A DNA stretch of 64,000 nucleotides from positions 172,270,927-172,334,926 of the forward strand of contig CM042691.1 of NCBI GenBank assembly GCA_023614405.1. The letters are read 5' to 3'. The number at the start of each line of letters is the position of its first letter. Position 1 is the first letter of the stretch. This stretch comes from Avena insularis. Lineage: Eukaryota; Streptophyta; Magnoliopsida; Poales; Poaceae. A program made the translations under genes and the position numbers. This document shows positions 21,817-34,019 of this stretch, piece by piece. A model generated the notes under the pieces. That model made no database searches. It was given only the letters and a program-made list of their open reading frames with translations, and was not told the DNA's origin.

Positions 21817-23765
21817 TTGATACATCCGTCAGGAATAATCCTGAATTCACCATACTCAGTATGCGGATAATCAATCCTAACCTTTCAATTACACGCCCTA
21901 GTATAGGCACCTCTCCTGTGAGTTTGGCCTCCCAACCATGACCAACTGTCATCTTGGGTACTACACAGGTGGACAATCTTCACAAGGTAGCTTCTCAGCT
22001 CAAACCTTGGATGCAAGGGAACCCATACTAAGGTATATAAGTTTCCAATCAAGCCCTACCCAAATTTCGGATATTGTGGTTGTACGGTAAAATTGGAATG
22101 GTATCGCATCCAGACAACTATCAGTTTTTATAAAGGGCTAAGGCTCATGCCTTAACATTTTCATCATCAAAATCATCTGGTGTTCGGAAACACAGGTCAA
22201 AACATTTCAGTAGTATGAATCATCATTCTAAGGTTTTCATAACCATTTTCACCAAGTATTCCCATCTAAAGTGATCAAGTTTTATGCTTAGCACTAGCAA
22301 CTACAGGTGGGGGTAAACACTAACAAGGGGTGGTAAACAAGGGTAAATTAGCTAAGTTCAATCTCATGCCTCAGGATGACATCAAGATTTATCTAACTTA
22401 GGCCAAGTTTTATGCTCTTTATGCTAGCTTCAAATATCCTTCTACTATCTATAAGTCCCTAAGTGAACTCTAATAGAAAGCTTTGATAAAGAAATAAAAT
22501 ACTAAGCTTGCAAGTAAAACTAGGATTGGGTATCAAGTGGTGTAAGCTTGCAAGGATTAGCTTCTCCTCGGCTTCTTCCTCGTAGTATCCTCCTTCCTCC
22601 TCGTATCCTTGGTCGGTACTAGCGTCTATAAATAAATACGAGGTATACAATCACCAAACAATACTTAACTATTTCTATTTATCACACCAAGGTTTTCACT
22701 AGATGATATAGGATCATCACAAGCATTACAATCATTAAGGCAAATAGTTTTATTTTCTTTATTTTAGAAAAGTAATTTCTATTCAGTGAAAAACTACTTA
22801 AGGTATAATATTCTCCAACTCAAACATGGGATCATGTTGACAGATGTCATCACCACATAGTTCAATACTTGGGAATGTGATTTAAAGTGGTGTCACAATT
22901 TAATAAGATTTAACCTTTTATTTTAATTAATTAAAGTGACTAGAAATGCATATGAGGCATTCTTTTATTACTTGTCCAATATTTCTGCAAGTAAACCTAT
23001 ATATTTTTATATATTCTGAAAGGTATGGTTAAATGTCATTTCTAAGAGTTGGAATCAACTCAAAACCTTTTATGATTGAATTTTGAAAAATGTTTGAATG
23101 CAGAAAAGCTTCTGGCTTGTTATTTTTACTATTGCTGATCCACACATCCAATTGGTTTGAATCCAACGGGCTTGGATTAAGCACTCTAGTACCTTTCTAA
23201 CAAAATTGGTTTCATGCATTTTGGTTCAGTGAATCGATCTAGGTTGATTTTTGAATATAGATACAGAACTGAGTTTGAAACTAAAAGAATAAACCTAGAT
23301 TTGAATTAGTAGGTCACGCGGGATGCTGACTGGGCCGGCCCACTGCGTACAACGCGCATGGGGGCTGGTTAAGTGGTTGTACCCACTCGTCAGTGAGACA
23401 GAGAGTGGATAAGCGGTATGGGGCGATTAGGGCTGTGCAATCAAACTCTAATCCTATGGTTGTGGTTCATCGTCCATGCCTGAACAGGACCTAGCGAGGT
23501 CGAACCCTAGCGTGGACAGTGGGGGTCTACGGGGGCTCACCGGGGCTCAGGTGAGGGTCGGCAACGTGGGCGAACGACGAAGTCGACGACGGCAAACCTC
23601 CTGGTACCAGCGGCTCCTCCTGGGCGGCTCAATCGTGATCGCCTTCTCCTCCAAAGAACGGTAGACTCGCCAAATGGCGTCTGCTCTCCTTGCTCCGGGA
23701 GTGAGGTGGGGTGCTTCTGAGAGAGAGGGGAGTGAGATGGTGTGAAGAATTCATGTTGGGGTGGC

Positions 23766-23776
23766 CTCTATTTATA
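23766..23776 (-). promoter_or_regulatory. C LTR TATA box, left copy
   Basis: Minus strand TATAAATAGAG in the context GGCACTATAAATAGAGGCC. About 30 bp downstream is a CA-rich, CT-rich start region (TTCTTCACACCATC, then CTCTCTCTCAG), a typical plant TATA-to-start layout. It is conserved in the second LTR at 43627-43637. Confidence 0.75.
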
Positions 23777-25045
23777 GTGCCTGAAGGGGACCGACGGGCG
23801 CGGGATGAGCTCGTCATGGTCGTCGGCACATCGAGCTACTGGCATGGGCAAAGGTAGGGGACGGTGCTGTGCTCCCTGGCGAAGCTCAACGGCATGGCTA
23901 CGCAGCGTGGGGTGGTGTGGAACGGTCGGAACGTCATGGCACTCTGGACGGGTCCGAAGGCAGTTTTAATGGCATATAGATTCTATGGTCCGCGCGGCGG
24001 GGAACGGGTATGTTCGCGGTGTTGCTGGGGTGCTTGCGATCCTGCTTGCACGCAGCGAGGGCGGCATGCGGTCTGTGGGAGTTTGTCGCGGGTGACGCTC
24101 TGGCGTGCTCTCGGCTCGCTCGTAGAGAGGCTTGGCATGCTCGGGCTGTGTGGTCCAGGGCCTGGCTGCGCTCGAGGCTTGGACAGGGGGTGGTGGTGGA
24201 CGGTGGGGAGTGTCCTAGACATGGTTGCTAGGCTTGGTGCTTCTCCTAGCTTGCTGTCGACATGGGGGTGGCAAGTTAGGCTCGACATGGCCACCATTGA
24301 TGGCTATGGCAAGCTCACAGTGGTTCTAAAGCTTGTTAAATGGGCTAGATGATCTACTGATAGCTTGCTACGAACCAGAGAGGGAACAAGTTTGGCCAAA
24401 ATCACTGCTCCTAGTAGTGTTTTATGTTTGTTGGTTTGGTGATTACAAGGTGTTTGATGAAATGGCCGCAAGAGATTCAAATTTGAATTTTGTATTCAAA
24501 CTTGGTGGATGTGTTGGTTACATACTAGGGAGTCTTTGGTTAGTGGGATTGGTCAAGTGGAATTGGTTTGGGTGGTTTTTGAAAAAGGGGTGATCTTCAC
24601 ATATGAATCAGATTCAATTTTGAAATGTGATTTGAATCACGTTGCCAAATGTTTCTGCAAGTTTGAAAGGTGGGCTTTGATTCACTTTTACTTGGTCTAG
24701 CAAGGGGTGAAAAGAAATGCAAAAGTTTCTGTTTGAAATCTTGGACTAGAAACACTCAAAGTGGCCTTGTGAGCAATATTGGCAAAAATGACCATTTGCT
24801 TATTTGATTTGTTTTTTATTTTCTCTTGATTTGTTTCTTCTTGGAAATGTTTTACATGATGTTGTTTTAACCTTCAAAACATTCCTTGCTATTTAGATCA
24901 ATCACACAAGTCCATTCATTCATTCATACAATCATCACATACACACATGCATTCATAATGATTTGAATTAACAAAAGTTTTTCTTAACCCTAAATTTGGT
25001 GATTGAAATTCGATAATCATTGTTCAACATTTTTGGGATGTTACA

Positions 25046-25083
25046 AACATTCCCTCCTTAAACAAAATCTCGTCCCGAGATTT
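25046..25083 (-). promoter_or_regulatory. C polypurine tract and hairpin
   Basis: Minus strand TTTAAGGAGGGAATGTT abuts the LTR start TGTAACATCCC. Next to it is the perfect inverted repeat AAATCTCG-TCC-CGAGATTT (25065-25083), shared with N1. Confidence 0.75.
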
Positions 25084-25133
25084 GAGAAAGAAGAAAGAAG
25101 AAAACTAGGATTTTAAAATATCGGGAAACTCCG

Positions 25134-26341
25134 TCTTGATGTGATCTTCTCGCTCCCAAAATCAAACTAGGATCTCAATGTGGTTACTCCACTGAATCTT
25201 GAGAAACTTGATGCTTCGGGTTCTGGTGGTCCTGAAAGCTTCCTCCAAAATACGAATGGGTACTTCAGGATATGTCAGGTCATTGTTGATCTCTATGGTG
25301 CGATGATCAATATTCTTGAAACACATTGTGCACGACTGACATCTCCTCTAGAAGTTCCAATTCATATGATACTTGTCCCCAACGATTCAGAATCTTGAAA
25401 GGTCCGATATATCTGCGGGCTAACTTTTTTTTGAGCTGGAAACATTGCATTCCTTTCAAAGGCGACACTTTGAGATACACAATCTCCGATATTGAAAGCG
25501 AGGTCTCGACGTCTCTTGTCGGCATAACTCTTCTGTCTTGACTGGGTGGTCTTGAGGTGCTCACCGATCTTGTGAACTTTCTCTTCTGCTTCTCGTAGGA
25601 TGTCAGGTCCGAAAATCCGACTCTCTCCTACTTCCGACCACTTCAAAGGGGTGCGACACTTCCTTCCATACATGTATTCAAATGGGGCCATTTCCAAACT
25701 AGCTTGATAACTGTTGTTGTACGAAAATTCCGCGAACGGCAGACAGTCTTCCCATTTAGATCCATACTCCAGCACAGATGCTCTCAACATATCTTTGAGT
25801 ATTTGATTTACTCGCTCTGTTTGTCCATCGGTCTGAGGGTGATAAGCTGTGCTGAAAGTCCGGTTCCTAAACCTTCTTGCACTTTCTTCTAGAATCTCGA
25901 GGTAAACTGAGTTCCTCGATCCGATACAATGTTCTTGGGGACTCCATGCAAACTGACGATTCTAGCAATGTATAACTCTGCTAGCTTCGAGCTCCGGTAG
26001 GTGGTCTTGAATGGTAAGAAATGGGCTACTTTGGACAATCTGTCAACTATGACCCATATAGAGTCATTTCCCCTACTAGATGTAGGCAATCCGATGGTAA
26101 AGTCCATTCCAACTGAATCCCATTTCCATTCCGGAATCTGTAGTGGTTGCAACAATCCTATGGGTCTCTGATGTCCTGCCTTGACTCTTTGACAAATATC
26201 ACACTTGGCGATGTAGCTTCCGATTTCTCTGTTCATCTTATGCCAGCAAAATTGCTCCGTCAGATCTTGATACATCTTTGTTCCTCCAGGGTGGACAGAA
26301 TAAAGAGTATCATGGGCCTCCTTCAAAATAACTTCTTTCAA
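25134..26341 (-). pseudogene. Integrase and chromodomain-like tail of C (copy 1)
   Basis: From 26341: HHCC zinc-binding region (HDTLYSVHPGGTKMYQDL, then CDICQRVKAGHQ) and a catalytic core with MDFTIGLPTSSRG, then IVSDRGTQFTSRF. A break near 25850-25889 is followed by the DMLRASVLEYGSKWEDCLPF region at 25790-25362 and a GPF segment (RRYIGPFKILNRWGQVSYEL). The tail near 25134-25310 (DLTYPEV, ILEEAFRTTRTRSIKFLKIQW in frame pieces) resembles the chromodomain end of Tekay-type chromoviruses, which targets insertion to heterochromatin. Frameshifts occur near 25300, 25490 and 25850. Confidence 0.8.
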
Positions 26342-26506
26342 CTCTGAATCTGCTAGTACACAGAGACGTCCTTTGTACCACAGAACTCCTTATTCATCCT
26401 CGGTGAATCCGGGTACTTTGTCTGTACCGATGCGACGTTTGATTCCATCGATACTAGCATTTCCTTTCTGAGCCTCCTTGATTTGACTGATCAAAGTGGG
26501 TTGAAG

Positions 26507-27911
26507 TTATATGCTAGCCAAAAATCCTTCACTTACTAATTCCATTCTAAAATCTTCCATCTGTTTGTGCAAACTTGGTTGCTCCTTCAGAATCATGGAG
26601 TTCAAGCGGCATGGCAATCTTCTAAGGGCATCTGATACCATATTGGCTTTACCGGGGTGATAGTGAATGTCCAGATCATAGTCCTTGATTAGCTCAATCC
26701 ATCTTCTCTGCCTCATATTCAGCTCCTTCTGCGTGAATATATACTTCAGGCTCTTGTGATCCAAATAAATTTCACAACGGTTTCCAATAAGATAATGCCG
26801 CCATGTCTTTTGGGCTAGAACTACGGCTGTTAGTTCAAGGTCATGGGTAGGATAATTCTGTTCATGCTGTTTTAGTTGTCGGGACAGATAAGATATAACT
26901 TTTCCCTCTTGCATTAGCACACATCCGAGACTGATCTTGGATGCATCACAATACACATCAAAGGGCTTCGTGATATCCGGCATGATCAAGATTGGGGCTG
27001 AAATCAATCTCCTCTTGAGCTCCTGGAAACTCGCTTCACATTTGTCTATCCATTCAAACTTCTTATCCTTCTTTAGCAATTGGGTCATGGGTCTTGTGAT
27101 ACTCGAGAATCCTTCTACGAACTTGCGGTAATATCCCGCCAATCCGAGAAATGCACGAACTTGGGTTTGAGTGTTTGGGGTTTGCCAATCTTCAACATCC
27201 TTCACCTTTGCAGGGTCAACGGCAATTCCTCCGGCTGATACAATATGTCTAAGGAATCCTACCTCTTGTAACCAGAATTCACATTTGCTAAACTTGGCAT
27301 ACAGTTGATGTTCTCTAAGGGTTCCAAGGATGGTCCTTAGGTGTAGCTCATGTTCTTCTTCTGATTTGGAATAGATTAGAATGTCATTGATGAAAACAAC
27401 GACAAACTTATCCAGGAAGTCCATAAAAATCTTATTCATGAGGTTCATGAACTAAGCGGGGGCATTGGTTAATCCAAAAGACATGACAGTATACTCGTAT
27501 AATCCATATTTGGTGGTAAAGGCAGTCTTTGGAATATCCTCTGCACGAATCTTGAGTAGATGATAACTAGTTATAAGATTAATATTAGAAAACACTTTGG
27601 CACAGTCAACTGGTCAAATAGGTCTTCTATCTTTGGTAGTGGGTACTTGTTCTTGATGGTGACATCATTCAACTTCGATAATCCGTACATAAACGGTTAC
27701 CTCCATCCTTCTTGTCCACAAACAAGACGGGTGATCTCCATGGCGACGCACTTGGTTGGATCAATCCAATCTCCAGCATAGCATCCAGTTGCTTCTTGAG
27801 CTCTACTAACTCAGACAGGTTCATACTATATGGTCTCTGGGCTATAGGTCCAGTTCTAGGGATTAGTTCAATGATAAACTCGATATCCCGATCTGGGGGC
27901 ATAACGGGCAA
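26507..27911 (-). pseudogene. Reverse transcriptase and RNase H of C
   Basis: RT starts near 27911 ([40 protein letters not shown]) and passes a disrupted stretch at 27450-27668. It then reads openly from 27448 to 26507. The active site reads [13 protein letters not shown]: the first Asp of the usual F-x-D-D pair is Asn, so this copy cannot be catalytic. RNase H looks intact ([52 protein letters not shown]), followed by the connection [21 protein letters not shown] stop near 26506 separates it from integrase. Confidence 0.85.
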
Positions 27912-28862
27912 ACATCTGGAAATACATCGGGGTATTCACAGACTACTCTGACTTGGTCAATGGTTGGCTGGGCTATACTCTTGTTGCATTTGAATTGACG
28001 GGGCAAGGTTTCAGATACATGCTCGACTGATATTACGGTTGTACTGGTCATGGTTATGGCTTTCTTGGCACAGTCCATTAATCCTTTATGTTTGGACATC
28101 CAATCCATTCCTAGTACTACTTCCAAACCTTTAGTTCCGAGTACTATTAGATTAGCATAAAAATCTATGCCATGGATTTGGATAGGTACGACCTTGCAAT
28201 TTTGTCTAGCTTTGCTGGTTGAGCCAGGTATTTGAACTATCATAACATGCTTCAATTTGGTGGGTTGAATCTTACTAGTGCATGTAAATTCTTCAGTAAC
28301 AAACGAGTGCGATGCTCCAAAATCAAACAATACTCTTGCAAGTATTGAGTTAACAGAAAACATACCCAGCACGACATTTGGCGCTTCTTGGGCTTCTTCA
28401 ACATGCATGAGAAAGAGACGACCGTTGCGGTTGAGCGAATTCCTTGGGACAAATCTCCTTCCGGGCTGAACACGACGGTGCTGCTGGGCTGGGGCATTTG
28501 CATTGGGGGCTGCGGAAATCTTCTTGGGACACTCATTGGAGTAGTGACCTTTGGTTCCACATTCATAAAAAGTCACTTGCGACTTGTCATTTGCTGCAAC
28601 AGGCACATCATTGCTTCCAGTCCTCAGGGCAATGTTGGTGTTGGTGGCAACATTGTTGTTTTTGAACATAGTTGGTGCACGGTTGAAATTGCTGCATTTG
28701 CCGGGGTTGTTGTGGTTTCCTCCGGGCCTTGGGTTTCCATGGTTGGGATAGGTCGGACGGTTAATCGGGGGTCTGTTGGTTCTTGGGGCAAATCCTGGAG
28801 ATTGGTTGGGGCGATACTTTGGTGTATGGTGGGTTCCTGGTTGATGCATCATGCGATGCTTG
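27863..28862 (-). pseudogene. gag C-terminus, zinc knuckle and protease of C
   Basis: The frame resumes just after element D with a basic Pro/Asn/Arg-rich linker (RPNQSPGFAPRTNRP), then a knuckle FYECGTKGHYSNEC whose first Cys is Phe. The protease follows: NSILARVLFDFGASHSFVTE has DFG where the family has DSG or DTG, then GLEVVLGMDWMSKHKGLMDC. Both active features are altered, so protein function is doubtful. The frame runs into the RT start overlap at 27863-27911. The N-terminal capsid half of the same gag is at 38954-39672, on the other side of D. Confidence 0.8.
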
Positions 28863-28867
28863 CGGTT
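28863..28867. repeat. TSD of element D, left (CGGTT)
   Basis: CGGTT immediately before TGTAACACCC; repeated at 38949-38953 right after the 3' LTR end. It proves D inserted into C's gag as a complete unit. Confidence 0.9.
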
Positions 28868-29982
28868 TGTAACACCCCTGTTTTACCTAATGTATAATTA
28901 GTGTTTTGGTTGTGCATTCATGAGCATCATCCTTTAAATTGTGCATTGAAGAAATAAATAAAACCCTAAACCCTAGCTTTTCCTCCCTATTTGAAAATCA
29001 TTCAAAAGGATTTGAATATTTTGAAAAGTACCAAAAATATTGGAGCCCAATCAGTACCAAGGGCCCCTGAGTGCTTTTGATATATTTTACAAAACCCTGG
29101 TAGTTTTAAAATATTCAAAACAGAATTACAAATGGAATTTACAAAGAAAAAAATAGGAAACAGAAAGGAAAAATGTTTTTGTAATAAAATCTGTAGCTAA
29201 CCTAACCTGGGGCGAGCCCATCTCGCTCCCCGCACTCCCTGCCGCTCAGCATGCGTCCCGCAGTAGCCCACCTGGCCCAGTGCAGCCTGGTACCGCTTTG
29301 ATCACCTCCCCGTCGTCTTCCTCGCGTGGTCAAGAAGGTGCGTGTCAATGCCGGTGCCGTCCATCGCTGCCACGATGCGCGCCCAGCTCCGTGATCCCCG
29401 CCGCCGCCTGGAGGAGGATAAGGCCGCCCGTGCACGCCTCTCCCTCTCCCTTATCCTCTCTTTTCCCCCCAGGTGCTCTCTTCCCTCACCTCTGTGAGCA
29501 GCCCGAACCCTAGCCCCCGAAAACTGCCAGCCGCCATCGTTCCGTGCAGCCCCGAGCCTCACCATGGTGTCTAGGAGCTCCGGCGTGCTCGACTGCTTCT
29601 CCGTGTCGAAGTAATCGGCCCAAGGCGCCCTCTATCGCCGCTGACTACCTCGCCTACCCGAGCTCCGGCCGCCACCTTCACCATCAATTATGGCGTCTCC
29701 TGACCTCGCCTACCCTCCCGACCCCATCGTCATGATCTCGGTGAGCTCACGGTCCGGAAGGACCTCTCTGCTGTCTCCCTTCCTTCTTGTACCGCGGTCT
29801 CGCCGTTGCTCCGCCGTCGCTGCTGCTATAGCTAGTCGCCGCTGGAGCTCCGATGACCCAAACGGGGCGGCTCCGCTACTCTTTGGCTCGCCTCAACATC
29901 CTCTCTCTAACACACGCACGGACACGCCCTAGGTCGCCCTCCACCACCATCCCCTTGCCATTTTATGGCTCACCGGCATCGA

Positions 29983-30001
29983 TGACGTCACAGTGACGTC
30001 A
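29983..30001. promoter_or_regulatory. Tandem TGACGTCA boxes in D 5' LTR
   Basis: Two palindromic TGACGTCA sites start 11 bp apart (29983 and 29994). ACGT-core sites of this kind are bound by plant bZIP factors, and paired TGACG motifs form as-1-type stress elements (established knowledge). The 3' LTR keeps one site (36778-36785) because the stretch containing the second is missing. Function here is inferred. Confidence 0.5.
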
Positions 30002-31450
30002 CCCTGGCGTGAGTACGCAGTCAGACCCGGTCAAACCCGGTCTAGGTCCCACCCTGCCCACGTGGAGGATGAATTGGCCTAGGGCCCAACTGTCTGTCTC
30101 TGCGGCTAGCTGTTGCTGTGGTGTAAAAAGTTAAAAAATTTGGTTTAATAATTTCAGAAAAGGCTTACATATTTTAAAATCAATAACTTTTAATCTGTAA
30201 TTCAGAAAAATACAAATAATATATCAAAATGTTTAGAAAAATGAGAGCTATCTATTTAAGCTACAATCATGCATTGTTAAGAAACTTACATGACAAGTAT
30301 AATTAGAAGAACATAGTAAACCCTCTCATATACATCCGGAGTTTTCCCGAGTTAGCGTTTTCACCCCTCGGAACCCCGATTAAATGGTCGAGCATGCCTT
30401 AGGGTTACTTTTCAATATAGTTCAACTTGTCATATCATCATACTTGCCTGAGCATTGCATCGATGCCATGTGTTGATTGTTTCCCTCCCTTTCTGGTGTT
30501 AGGTTCTTCGCGTTGGAATATGATATCGAGATCGAGATCAAGCTCGAGGTCAATACCGTCGAAGATCGAAGATCGACGAACAATACTTGACCAACTATAA
30601 CCAAGTCAAGTACAAGGCTCCCGAAGATTTGTTTATCTGTTATCAATTGGCAAAGGCAAGCATAGCCCCACCATGATATACTCCTATGGTTTCGAAAGCA
30701 TTTCATTTCCTGCCATGATGCATATGATTCTACTGTGGTCTTTTATCGATAGATAAAGTATCCTATATGTTGCATTACTCCCTTTGAGCTTATATTACCT
30801 GATCCACTGCTCCTAGCATAACTAGGTTTGGCTTGTGTGCACTGCTAGAGTTTATATATGTGTCCTTCTTAGCCATGCATAGCTGTTGAGTCCGGTCCAT
30901 CCAGATGATGAATCAGATGCAGAGAATCTAGTATGATACGAGAACGTGATGCGATGAGATCAGTGATATGATTTAAACATGCTAAGGCTTGTACGGGAGG
31001 CCACGGTGGGATGTGGTTTTTCTAGTCCCATGCTCGCCACCACTAGGAACTGAGTTCTTGTCTTTGGAACCAAGACGAGCGTACAGCCAGACGGGGTTTA
31101 GGAACCCCTCTCCTGATTAACTTGCCTAGTAGATTCCATGAGTCACATAGTTCGGGCGTTCCATTCGACATATGCATATAAAACCTTTTGAAAGATTTGC
31201 CGGGTGAAGTTGGTGCATCATAACAGGTAGGGAAGCGTGGACCGGGTAGCTTGGGGTTGATGGTGCCCCTGGTAAACCAACCTCGCCTCACATCTTTAAG
31301 TACCGGCTTCGAGATTTGACCCGTTACGGCGGAACCATACTTACGGCGTGACTTATTGTCTCGGCGAAAGCAAGGTAAAGGTCATGGCCAACCACCCTCT
31401 GCCGGCCTTCCAAGGAAGAGGGCTAATGTACTGGCATTAAGAGTCGGTTG

Positions 31451-31525
31451 GTACGTGTGGGTAAAGTTGTACACCCCTGCAGGGTTAAATCTTTTCGAAA
31501 AGCCGTGTTCACGGTTATGAACACT
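31451..31525 (+). promoter_or_regulatory. Palindrome module, D 5' LTR
   Basis: GGGT...ACCC hairpin around AAAGTTG, palindrome 1 CCCTGCAGGG (31475-31484), 6 nt, palindrome 2 CTTTTCGAAAAG (31491-31502), hairpin CCGTG-TT-CACGG (31503-31514), all on the sense (+) strand. It lies about 0.7 kb before the PBS. Arms differ from N1, B and C but every pairing is kept. Confidence 0.65.
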
Positions 31526-32227
31526 TGGTGACCAGATTCTAAGATCATAGAGAACTATAACCTAATCGTAAAACTTGGTAGATCCACGTGTGCTTAAAGA
31601 TGCTTCCTCATGGGTACGAGGGGGTGATCCTAGATAGGGTTCAGATGATCAGGACTTGGTGGATATCAAAAGATGATGATCAATATTTCAGAGACGTCGC
31701 TCTCGTATCCCTTTTAAAAATACTCTGAATAAACGAGCTTCTTCCCTCTCTTGTTTTATAAACAAAGATGGCTTTATGAAAAACAACTCCACAGGCCATA
31801 AGTCTTCTGGAGTACACCCTGTACTCACCCTTGCTTTGTTGATACCTTTGGCAGAGTAAGTGTTCCTTGAAGATCAGTTTGGTACTACATCGACATCGAC
31901 GAGTAGTTTGGGGTTCCCGGTCGGTAGCCTGGAATCTATGGGCTGGGACGTCATCGTTATGCTTCAGGCCTCTTAGGCCATTTGTTAAGTTTGTTATACT
32001 TAATAGCATAACTTGCCTCCCATTGTTTTATGTTTGTGGTCAGTGACCTCTGCTTGTAATAATTTGGTTCTCTACTCAGTTATGAGCTTGCTGTAATAAA
32101 TTTTGTGTCGTAGGGTCACTGTTGTGTTACCGATTCTTCACTGGATATTCTTGAGATCAAGGTTAATCTTATGTCAGACAGAGGTCTGGGATTTGTTTAG
32201 CCCTGATCCGGGGGGTGTCACAGGTCT

Positions 32228-32238
32228 TGGTATCAGAG
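32228..32238 (+). promoter_or_regulatory. D primer binding site (tRNA-iMet)
   Basis: TGGTATCAGAG five bases inside the 5' LTR, complementary to initiator-Met tRNA. It establishes plus orientation. Confidence 0.9.
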
Positions 32239-34019
32239 AAGTACCGACCATAGGAAAACCTTGCTATTGGTCGATGTTGAGTCTAGTGTTTGAGAAAACT
32301 ATATTAAAAGCTGAAAAGTATTTGCAAAACTCTAGTATGATTTTTTTCTCCTTATCAAGTCTCGCTCTAAATCTGGGTCATCTTATCTGGTGTTGATTTT
32401 GGAGAAGCTTTGATATCTCTTCTCGTCTTTCAGAACTTAGGTGCCTTCTTGGCATGTCGTTTCTAAGCCAGTTGACCTAGTGTTGAGTTCTCTAGAGTTG
32501 TGTGTGTTCTGAATTCCTTGTTCCCTTTGCTCTTGTTCACATGAGAGATTCCTTTCTATCATGATCTCTCTATCTTTTGGACCCACAATATTCTATTGTT
32601 TGTTCCACAGTGTTCTGCTCTAGGCTTCGAGGTTTCCTTTCGCCTCGTGTGACTCCTTTTTTGTTTTTTTGGGTACTTCAGAAGTCGTTTCTTCTATTGG
32701 AAGCTACCTCGTGATAACTACCTTGCAGTGTACGCTATGTCACTCAAGTAGTAGTTATTCCTTTCTTTGGGTTTTAACCCTTGGACTTGAACTTAAGATC
32801 CCCGATTGTGCTGGATTCTAGTGTTATGAATCCGGTACATGATGATGATCTTTAAACCAAGATCCATTCCTTTGTCCCCTATCGTTAATGTTCACACATT
32901 ACCTTAGAATGGCTAGTACTACAATTCTAGTCTTCAAGCTTGTGGTCTTTGTCGCGACTGAATTGTGACAACTAAGGACTTCCCCTACCACATGCTATAA
33001 CAGATGTTCTTTAATGGAACCAATATATCATGACAAGAGTACTCCTCGAGAGTCTCGCAGCTATATTCGTGGCTCTACCACACTCTACCCCTTATATGCA
33101 TTGGTTTTCGGAAGGTTGTTAACTTATGCATCCACATATCGGGATTCCATCCTGAGCATGTTCCCTTTTCCCTTGTTGTTTTCCGACCTTTGTCTACCAG
33201 TTGGTAGCCAAGTAGTAAATGTGCATTGGTGTCTTCTGATGCAAGATACTCTTGTGGTCCGTCCAGAGAAACCATTTCGGAGTGTCAGGAGAAACAAACT
33301 CCAGTACCACGTCATATCTAGGACCAGGTCAAAGTGTTGCAATCCACAAATTAAGAGGCATTGAGTGTCTTTCATCTGTTCTACCTTAAAGTATCACACT
33401 CTTTTATACTAAGAGGTCATGCTGAGTTCCATTACCCCTTAATGAAGTGATGCTCTTACACATATTTACCTACCCTTCCTCGAGCTTTCACGCTCGTGAG
33501 TGATGCGTGTGCGTAATAATGTGGACATCTGAGATTCTAGCAATTTTTATTGCTTAGAACTCAAAAGGACATTGAGTCATTCCTAGCGTGGTTGGTTAAC
33601 CCTATCACTAAGAAAATTTTGAATGTGCTAGAAAGTCCATTGTTCTGGTGCACTCTCTTCGGTCAAAGAGTTAGGCTCGTGCCGAAACTCTGAGACTATG
33701 TCTTCTTGCATTACAAAGCAAGTTCCCTCTCAAACTAAGTGACATATTGGTGCTTTGTGATATTCTGGATGTCTACTAGAAGTATCACCATGTTGCCACA
33801 TGACCGTATTGTCAAGTTCTTGAGAAATAAATTTCTCTGAACTACTTCTTTCTCCAAGAATATGTACTGCATACCCCTGAACTAGTTGGTTGAGCTTAAA
33901 CAAAAACATGGAGAGTTGTAAGACAAAAGTTTTAACCGACTTTGTTCTTTCTTAAAGGGTTGTCTAGTTTTCTTCGTCTTGAAGCAAGATAGTATTTCCT
34001 TCATGGATATGTTATCTTC
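32239..34019 (+). other. D internal region without recognisable coding
   Basis: This is where gag and protease should be. ORFs are short, change frame often, and none shows a capsid, knuckle or DSG motif that I can recognise. The 116-codon ORF at 33014-33364 matches nothing I know. The stretch is read as eroded gag-pol DNA. Confidence 0.5.

Larger units (their letters stand above)
21133..25045 (-). repeat. C LTR, left (3.9 kb)
   Basis: TGTCAACACC...GGATGTTACA, matching 40923-44870 with roughly 7-8% difference over the first 250 bp. The GC-rich region is at about 23320-24350 and a strong TATA on the minus strand at 23766-23776. R/U5 is therefore about 2.6 kb and U3 about 1.3 kb. Compared with the middle LTR it keeps about 50 bp near 21480-21530 that the other lacks, and lacks a 120-bp repeat present at 42290-42420. 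ORFs such as 23864-24352 are not conserved in frame in the second copy. Confidence 0.9.
28868..32222 (+). repeat. D 5' LTR (3.4 kb)
   Basis: TGTAACACCC...GGGTGTCACA. GC-rich region about 29205-30130. It contains a tandem TGACGTCA pair (29983-30001) and the palindrome module (31451-31525). ORFs 29280-29513, 29544-29735 and 31680-32009 are not conserved as proteins between the LTRs. The region after 30130 is moderately AT-rich with no gene. Confidence 0.9.

Noticed and set aside
23864..24352. 162-codon ORF in C left LTR
   Set aside because: The equivalent region in the middle LTR (43722-44179) is split between two frames and overlaps the promoter-proximal part; no domain recognised.
33014..33364. 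116-codon ORF in D as gag
   Set aside because: No capsid or knuckle motif, and Ser/Leu/Arg composition typical of random frames; left unannotated.
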